A stretch of 64,000 bases of DNA from DALYLB01 sp964468345 (GTDB taxonomy: Bacteria; Acidobacteriota; Blastocatellia; RBC074), in contig CAYXVZ010000017.1 in NCBI GenBank assembly GCA_964468345.1, positions 1 through 64,000 on the forward strand, read 5' to 3'. Below, in pieces: positions 58,601 through 64,000 of the stretch. The notes below the pieces were generated by a model. That model searched no databases. It was not told where the DNA came from and saw nothing but the letters and a program-made list of their open reading frames with translations. Every line of letters starts with the position of its first letter. Position 1 is the stretch's first letter. Position numbers and translations under genes: made by a program.

Positions 58601-58878
58601 CCTTTACTGCGCCGGCGCCGAATACCTTCAGCCCGGTTCGCCGGAACGATTTCGGCATCAACGGACCGGGATATATCAACCTCGACGGAACCATGATCAA
58701 GCGGTTCAAATTTACCGAACGGATCGGTGGCGAACTCCGCATCGATGCGCTCAACGTGACCAACACGCCGAACTTCACCAACCCGAACACCACGGTGGGC
58801 AACCCGGCCTTCGGCCAGGTGACCGCGACCATCGGCGGTGAACGGCTGGTGCGGTTCGGTGCGCGGGTGACGTTCTAA
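55603..58878 (+). CDS. TonB-dependent receptor, Oar-like
   Basis: A 1091-residue outer-membrane receptor built like the one at 46 kb: signal peptide to SGQA, an N-terminal carboxypeptidase-regulatory domain (GTITDSNGAAAAGATVTATE), a plug with FMIEGVDNNHKSG and DAIETVSVTTSNFDAELGRAGG, and a barrel ending ERLVRFGARVTF. GGAGGAG is close to the ATG. The two receptors are clearly different in sequence, so they are not recent duplicates. The downstream oxidoreductase gene suggests a carbohydrate or cyclitol substrate, but that is only context. Confidence 0.93.
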   Translation: MKLVKGVCLAMLALVCTWSQVSGQAIKGSLLGTITDSNGAAAAGATVTATEVRTNITVTTTANTDGNYFFANIKDGVYRVEATLKGFKKVVRENVDVAVNTTIRVDLTLQVGEVSEVVNIEASAAPLLQTDRADTGRLLETKQVAELPLGFNRNFQGLLVTVPGATRPSRPHSEFFNPQDSLESKVNGQSRLSNNFMIEGVDNNHKSGLLTVLIPAADAIETVSVTTSNFDAELGRAGGAVSSVTIKSGTNDLHGSVWFFGNNENTRARDYFTGNRAPTRYRQVGFTVGGPIIKNKLFYFGDYQYTNDKLGKVNRHVIPIPEWRTGNFSGVTTRVFDPTTGNADGTGRTQFANNTIPVNRISPIAQRLLAFLPAPNVPGAPLGTPNFVVNTVRERTTHSMDAKVNYNLTEKNAFAVRFSYQQPKLFDPGSYGIYGGPANGGFAGSGTQDVISSAVNYTRTFSPSLILETRFGVNWYQNIAVTQAAGLKTSEEVGIRGVNVDEQSSGLTLIQVNGFSNPMLGFSPSLPWDRGETTSIFAGTLTKLRGNHTFKFGGEYRQNRDFLLQVQDNGGTRGRYIFGGAQTAIPGDSAAINGLANAFASFLLDVPGSIGRDLTVIDQPGTRHKAFFTFFNDKWQVTKKLTLDLGLRHEFYAPHTGIETKGGLSNYNTATNTLEVTGFGDIPDNVGVRQYYWNFAPRLGAAYRFTDRTVIRAGFGTSIIPFPDNRYAFNFPVKQNNQFNPANQFAAAGAMSVGLPAPQVFSVPNDGKILANTPTLLNQGFFTVPSNLREAKLHSWNVAFQREIFWGLTAEVAYVGNVGRGVIADFNLNAGMTPGQDNAGRPFFQRFGKVASVQTWFPTDTHYNSMQVKVDRRFKNGFLVTTSYTLGRSVTFSDDNGGVSTPANPELSKGRAGFDRTHMFNSTFVWDIPFANKLNGIAKTILGGWQMSGIFSIQSGTPLDILADAASLRAPGNTQRAIISGTPTVLGNLGPRELYFDTTAFTAPAPNTFSPVRRNDFGINGPGYINLDGTMIKRFKFTERIGGELRIDALNVTNTPNFTNPNTTVGNPAFGQVTATIGGERLVRFGARVTF

Positions 58879-58990
58879 AGTCTAGAGAAGTCTGGGGAAG
58901 TCTAGAAAAGTCTAGGGAAGTCCAGATAAGATTCCCGACTTCTCTAGACTTTTCTAGACTTTTCTAGACTTTTCTAGACTTCCCCAGACT
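58877..58990. repeat. Inverted repeat of AAGTCTAGAG decamers
   Basis: Left units AAGTCTAGAG/AAGTCTGGGG/AAGTCTAGAA at 58877-58925, right complements ACTTTTCTAG/ACTTCTCTAG at about 58938-58990. It starts at the receptor stop codon and ends about 30 bp before the next ATG. Confidence 0.92.
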
Positions 58991-59017
58991 CTTCAAAACC
59001 ACAAGAGAGGATTCAGC

Positions 59018-60271
59018 ATGACGATCGAAAACAAATCTCGACGCAATTTTGTGGCGGGCACGATTGGAACCGGCGCGGTGCTCACGGCGGGTGAATGGAA
59101 TCGAGTTCTCGGAGCGAACGATCGGGTTCGGTTGGGCATCATCGGACCCGGCGCGCGCGGGCAGGAATTGATGAATGCCTTCAAGGAAGCGCCCAACGCG
59201 GAATGGGTGGCGGCGGCGGATATTTATACGCGGCGTCATCAGGAAGTGAAAAAGATCGCGCCGGCGATTCAGACCTACAGCGATCATCGCAAGCTGCTCG
59301 AATCGAAAGATGTCGATGCGGTGATTGTGGCGTCGCCGTTGCACTGCCATTCGCGCCATTTCATCGACACGCTGGCGGCGGGCAAGGATCTGTATTGCGA
59401 GAAGACGCTGACGTGGTCGATCGACGAAGCCGATGCCTGCCTGGCCGCGGCGAAAAAAGTCGCCGGCAAACGCGTCATCGGCGTGGGCCAGCAGCACAAC
59501 AGCGCGGGCTATTTCGTCGATGCCCGCAAATGGATCAAGGATGGGCTGGCTGGGAAGGTGACTTCGGTTGAAATGTGGATGAGCCGCAACACGCCCCGCG
59601 GCAGGGGGCAATGGGTGCGCCCGATTCCCGAGGATTGCAAGGCGGAGAACGTCGACTGGAAGGCGTTTCTCAATGGCCGTCCCAATCGTCCCTTCGATCC
59701 GAACAAATTCATCAACTGGCGATTGTACTGGGAATTCTCGGGCGGCAACGTTACGGAAAACATGGTTCACCAGATCGGCTGGGTGATCGGCGCCCTGGAT
59801 CTGGGCGTGCCCACGGCGGCCTATATGTCGGGCGGCGTGCTCTCTGAAAAAGACGGCCGCGAAGTCCCCGACACGATCTCGGTTGTGCTCGATTATCCGA
59901 ACGACATGGTCGTTTCGTGGCAATCGACCTTCAGCAATAGTCGCTTCGGCCTCGGCATCCGCATTCTCGGCTCGGACGGCACGGTCGAATGGCTGGCCGG
60001 CACGACGGATATGGTTTCGGGCAAATCGGCCTCCGGCTGGGGCTATGCGCCGGAAAAAATGAATAATCCGAACGGCCAGGCGATCAAGGGCGAAGCCAGG
60101 GGCGACAACCACTATGCCAACTTCGTCGAATGCGTCCGCTCCCGCAAAGAGCCGAACGCCTCTGTCGAACTCGGCTATCGCTCCGCCATTGCAGCTCACA
60201 TGGCGAACCTCTCCTATCGCCGCAAACAACGCGTGACGCTGGAGGGGGCGAAGCAAATGGCAAAGAGCTAG
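59018..60271 (+). CDS. Gfo/Idh/MocA family oxidoreductase with Tat signal
   Basis: A 417-residue NAD(P)-dependent oxidoreductase of the Gfo/Idh/MocA family. The N-terminus SRRNFVAGTIGTGAVLTAG is a twin-arginine signal, so the enzyme is exported folded with its cofactor. The Rossmann part has VRLGIIGPGARGQEL, AVIVASPLHCHSRH and the conserved EKTLTWSIDEA (EKP-like) stretch. GGNVTENMVHQIGWVIGALDL belongs to the C-terminal substrate domain. AGAGGA precedes the ATG. It probably acts on a sugar or inositol derivative. The last codons, MAKS-stop, lie in an inverted repeat shared with the convergent amine oxidase gene. Confidence 0.9.
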   Translation: MTIENKSRRNFVAGTIGTGAVLTAGEWNRVLGANDRVRLGIIGPGARGQELMNAFKEAPNAEWVAAADIYTRRHQEVKKIAPAIQTYSDHRKLLESKDVDAVIVASPLHCHSRHFIDTLAAGKDLYCEKTLTWSIDEADACLAAAKKVAGKRVIGVGQQHNSAGYFVDARKWIKDGLAGKVTSVEMWMSRNTPRGRGQWVRPIPEDCKAENVDWKAFLNGRPNRPFDPNKFINWRLYWEFSGGNVTENMVHQIGWVIGALDLGVPTAAYMSGGVLSEKDGREVPDTISVVLDYPNDMVVSWQSTFSNSRFGLGIRILGSDGTVEWLAGTTDMVSGKSASGWGYAPEKMNNPNGQAIKGEARGDNHYANFVECVRSRKEPNASVELGYRSAIAAHMANLSYRRKQRVTLEGAKQMAKS

Positions 60272-60515
60272 TCGGCAGAAAGAAGTAGGCAGGAGGCAGC
60301 GGCAGTCGGCAGGATTTACGCGCAGATCAAACTGACTGCCGGTACTCCAACCGCGGTAGAAACAGGAGGCAGTTGGTTGTTCAAGAATTAGGCCTCACTT
60401 GAACAACCAACTGCCTCCTTCTTTTTCAGCTATTGCAATAATCGCAGTCACTGCGATCTTCGCCTGAACCCTGCCGACTGCCGCTGCCTCCTGCCTCCTA
60501 GCTTTTTGCCATCAC
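60255..60515. repeat. Nested inverted repeat reaching into two convergent genes
   Basis: Outer arms consist of ATGGCAAAGAGCTAG on the left (end of the oxidoreductase gene) and its near complement on the right (end of the amine oxidase gene). Next come GGCAGGAGGCAGCGGCAGTC-type units and complements. The centre has a perfect pair at about 60363-60384/60397-60418. Both genes therefore end in MAKS followed by TAG. Confidence 0.9.
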
Positions 60516-61949
60516 TTCCCTGGACGCCCGATGTCCCGATTCGATCGCGCCCTGCATCCAGCCGGCCCAGGGCGAAGTATGTTCGCCCGCGAAATGGATG
60601 CGGCCTTCGGCTTTAGCGACATGCGGCAGGATCGAAAACATCTCGCCCGGTTTGAGAATGGAGATCGCTCCACGCGAGTACTCGTCCGAATCCCACGAAT
60701 AAGAAGCGCCGCCTTCGAAATGCTCCCGCACGCCGGGGAAGAGTTGATGCAGCCGATCGATCGTATCGTCAAAGCCGCGATTGGGCAGCGTCGCCAGGCG
60801 TTGGGCCTGCGCGCCGGAAAGGGAACTGGTCAGAATGCCGCGGCTGCCCGGCTGGTCGAAGGTCGTATGCCAGACATCCTCGGGCAGATCGGTTTCGGCG
60901 AATCCGCTCAAGCCATCGCGTTCCCAGTGCCGCTTGCGCGTCTGCAGAAAAATGCGCGTCACGGAATCATAGGAATGGCGCTCGATCGCGCGTTTCTTAT
61001 CCGGCGTGAAAGCCGGCGCGATTTCGATCTGGCGCAGCACTGTGAAGGGCAGCGTGCAGATCACATAATCCGCCGACAGTTTTTCGGCTTTGCCCGCCTG
61101 TCGATAGGTCACGCGGACTTCGTCTTCGCTCTGCTCGATCTTGATCACCGGCGCGCCATAACGGATTTTGTCCGCAAGCCGGCTGGCAAAGGCTTTCGGC
61201 AAAAGATCGTTGCCTCCCTTGATCTTGAACACCTCCCGCTCTTCCAGGGCCAGCGCCGCGTCGCGCAGCCACCAGAGCGCCGAGATGCGGTCTTCCTCAG
61301 GCCGGTAATACGGCATTTCCATCAAGGCGATCGCATCGGGGCTTGCCCCCTGTTCGCGCAGAAATTCAGAGAATGTAATCAGATCGTATTTCTTCAATTC
61401 CGGCGAAGGCCAATCGCTGTCTTCCGGGCGGCCGATTTCTTCCAGCACCTTGGCCGTGTACTTGTCCCAGAGATCCGCAATGCCGCCGGCGGATTCTTCC
61501 CGCTTCAACTCCAGCGATAACTGACCAACCTGCGGTTCGCCGCCGGCATCGACGCGATACTGGCGCCCTCGCAGGGAAACGTAACTGGAGGTTCCTTTCG
61601 GATAAAAGGGAACCAATTCCAGGCCGAACATCTTGACGTATTTCATCGTCCAGAGATGATGATTGGGAATTCGCGCGGCGCCTGCTTCCGCATACAGGCC
61701 GTCGCAGAAGGGATCGCGCAATGTGTGCACACGGCCGCCAGGCCGCACGCGGGCTTCGAGAATGACGACATTATGCCCCGCCTGCGTCAGGTCGTATCCC
61801 GCCGTCAGGCCTGCCAGGCCCGCGCCGAGAATCAGAATTTTCTTTGCCGATTTTTCCCGATTCAGAGAACCTTGTCCTCGTACCGTCGATGTGGTTGCCA
61901 ATGCCGCCAGCCCTTGTTTCAAAAAATCTCTTCGATCGCTTCGCATCAT
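60498..61949 (-). CDS. Flavin monoamine oxidase family protein with Tat signal
   Basis: A 483-residue FAD-dependent amine oxidase. The N-terminus DRRDFLKQGLAALATTS is a twin-arginine signal. The FAD-binding fingerprint is ILILGAGLAGLTAGYDLTQAGHNVVILEAR, quoted in part, with GGRVHTLRDPF next. The C-terminal RIHFAGEHTSPWAGWMQGAIESGHRA contacts the flavin. It resembles bacterial L-amino-acid or monoamine oxidases. The ATG at 61949 follows GAGGTG; a GTG at 61961 is rejected because it overlaps that ribosome-binding site. The substrate is unknown. Confidence 0.9.
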   Translation of the reverse strand: MMRSDRRDFLKQGLAALATTSTVRGQGSLNREKSAKKILILGAGLAGLTAGYDLTQAGHNVVILEARVRPGGRVHTLRDPFCDGLYAEAGAARIPNHHLWTMKYVKMFGLELVPFYPKGTSSYVSLRGRQYRVDAGGEPQVGQLSLELKREESAGGIADLWDKYTAKVLEEIGRPEDSDWPSPELKKYDLITFSEFLREQGASPDAIALMEMPYYRPEEDRISALWWLRDAALALEEREVFKIKGGNDLLPKAFASRLADKIRYGAPVIKIEQSEDEVRVTYRQAGKAEKLSADYVICTLPFTVLRQIEIAPAFTPDKKRAIERHSYDSVTRIFLQTRKRHWERDGLSGFAETDLPEDVWHTTFDQPGSRGILTSSLSGAQAQRLATLPNRGFDDTIDRLHQLFPGVREHFEGGASYSWDSDEYSRGAISILKPGEMFSILPHVAKAEGRIHFAGEHTSPWAGWMQGAIESGHRASREVMAKS

Positions 61950-62119
61950 GATGGTATTCACCTCAGCATAACTGATTCATTTGTAAATGAATTTTGATTT
62001 TTATTTGTCGAGAGGTAACTCTGCGAATAACACAATGGGGGAAGGTGACCGACTGCAAAATAACATAGCACAGCTTTGTGCCGTTGCAGCCTGTTTACAG
62101 GTTTATAATTGCGGAAGGA

Positions 62120-62327
62120 GGAAGGAGAGTGGCGAGTGGCGAGTGGCGAGGGGCGAGGGGCGAGGGGCGAGGGGCGAGTTGAGCGTGCTGCGTCAGCCGC
62201 GAGAAGCAAGTGAAAAATTCGGAATAAGAAAAAGCGGTGAATTGAATAATCAATTCACCGCTTTTGATTCAACTTGGCGCTGGGCGCTTTCAACTCGCCC
62301 CTCGCCCCTCACCACTCGTCCCTGCCT

Positions 62328-62328
<1 letters not shown>
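62120..62328. repeat. Nested hairpin between ftsH and amine oxidase genes, GGGGCGAG word
   Basis: Left arm of GGCGAGTGGCGAG and GGGGCGAG units (about 62125-62185), right arm of complements (62289-62328), and an inner hairpin (AAAAGCGGTGAATTG with its complement, 62230-62265). The outer right end touches the ftsH stop (TAAAGGCAGGGA on the minus strand). The remaining 62.0-62.1 kb shows nothing recognisable. Confidence 0.88.

Positions 62329-64000
<1,672 letters not shown>

Overview
The window looks like a chromosomal segment of a high-GC Acidobacteriota bacterium. The class is not resolved; Blastocatellia is a guess. The evidence is the combination of two Oar-like TonB receptors with carboxypeptidase-type N-terminal domains, a secreted protein ending in the TIGR03437 'Solibacter' C-terminal domain, two Ser/Thr kinases with the helical N-terminus typical of acidobacterial kinases, a TIGR02999-type ECF sigma factor and a CRTAC1/ASPIC-UnbV FG-GAP protein. 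No rRNA, tRNA, CRISPR array, transposase, phage gene or replication origin was recognised.

Layout. 0-4.3 kb: beta-oxidation (fadJ-like enzyme, thiolase) around a DJ-1/PfpI protein. 4.4-7.9 kb (minus strand): lysC-dapB-dapA, preceded by a lysine riboswitch with its own terminator. 8-10.6 kb: Nudix hydrolase, then the minus-strand operon queD - small protein - thiO. 10.7-17 kb: NAD-type isocitrate dehydrogenase, a minus-strand run LysR - ATP-grasp-like protein - ruvX - mltG, and an HU gene with a consensus sigma-70 promoter. 17-24.6 kb (plus strand): dcd, fabF, methyltransferase, pyrE, truA, uppS, cdsA, dxr. 24.7-36 kb: kinase-TPR protein, clostripain-family peptidase with an octapeptide repeat, amidohydrolase, GNAT, TIGR03437 protein, CocE-like hydrolase. 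36.3-42.5 kb: a PII-like protein behind a sigma-54-type promoter, an ECF sigma factor, a beta-barrel protein, and a kinase/caspase-fold operon in which the caspase cysteine is replaced. 42.7-60.3 kb: nutrient-acquisition genes (NPP phosphodiesterase, MFS transporter, two TonB receptors, PQQ dehydrogenase with cytochrome c, TPR protein, FG-GAP protein, Gfo/Idh/MocA oxidoreductase). 60.5-64 kb: flavin amine oxidase and the 3' part of ftsH, which runs off the window.

The most striking feature is not a gene. Most intergenic gaps hold a long inverted repeat built from short tandem words, and the same words recur at distant loci (at least eight families occur two to four times in this window). These elements sit tight against genes: their tips supply stop codons (mltG, uppS, ftsH, Nudix/thiO), matching C-terminal codons of two convergent genes (MAKS-stop), or lie directly before start codons. 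One element of the same style lies in frame inside the activation segment of a Ser/Thr kinase.

All functions are read from motifs by eye; no database search was possible.
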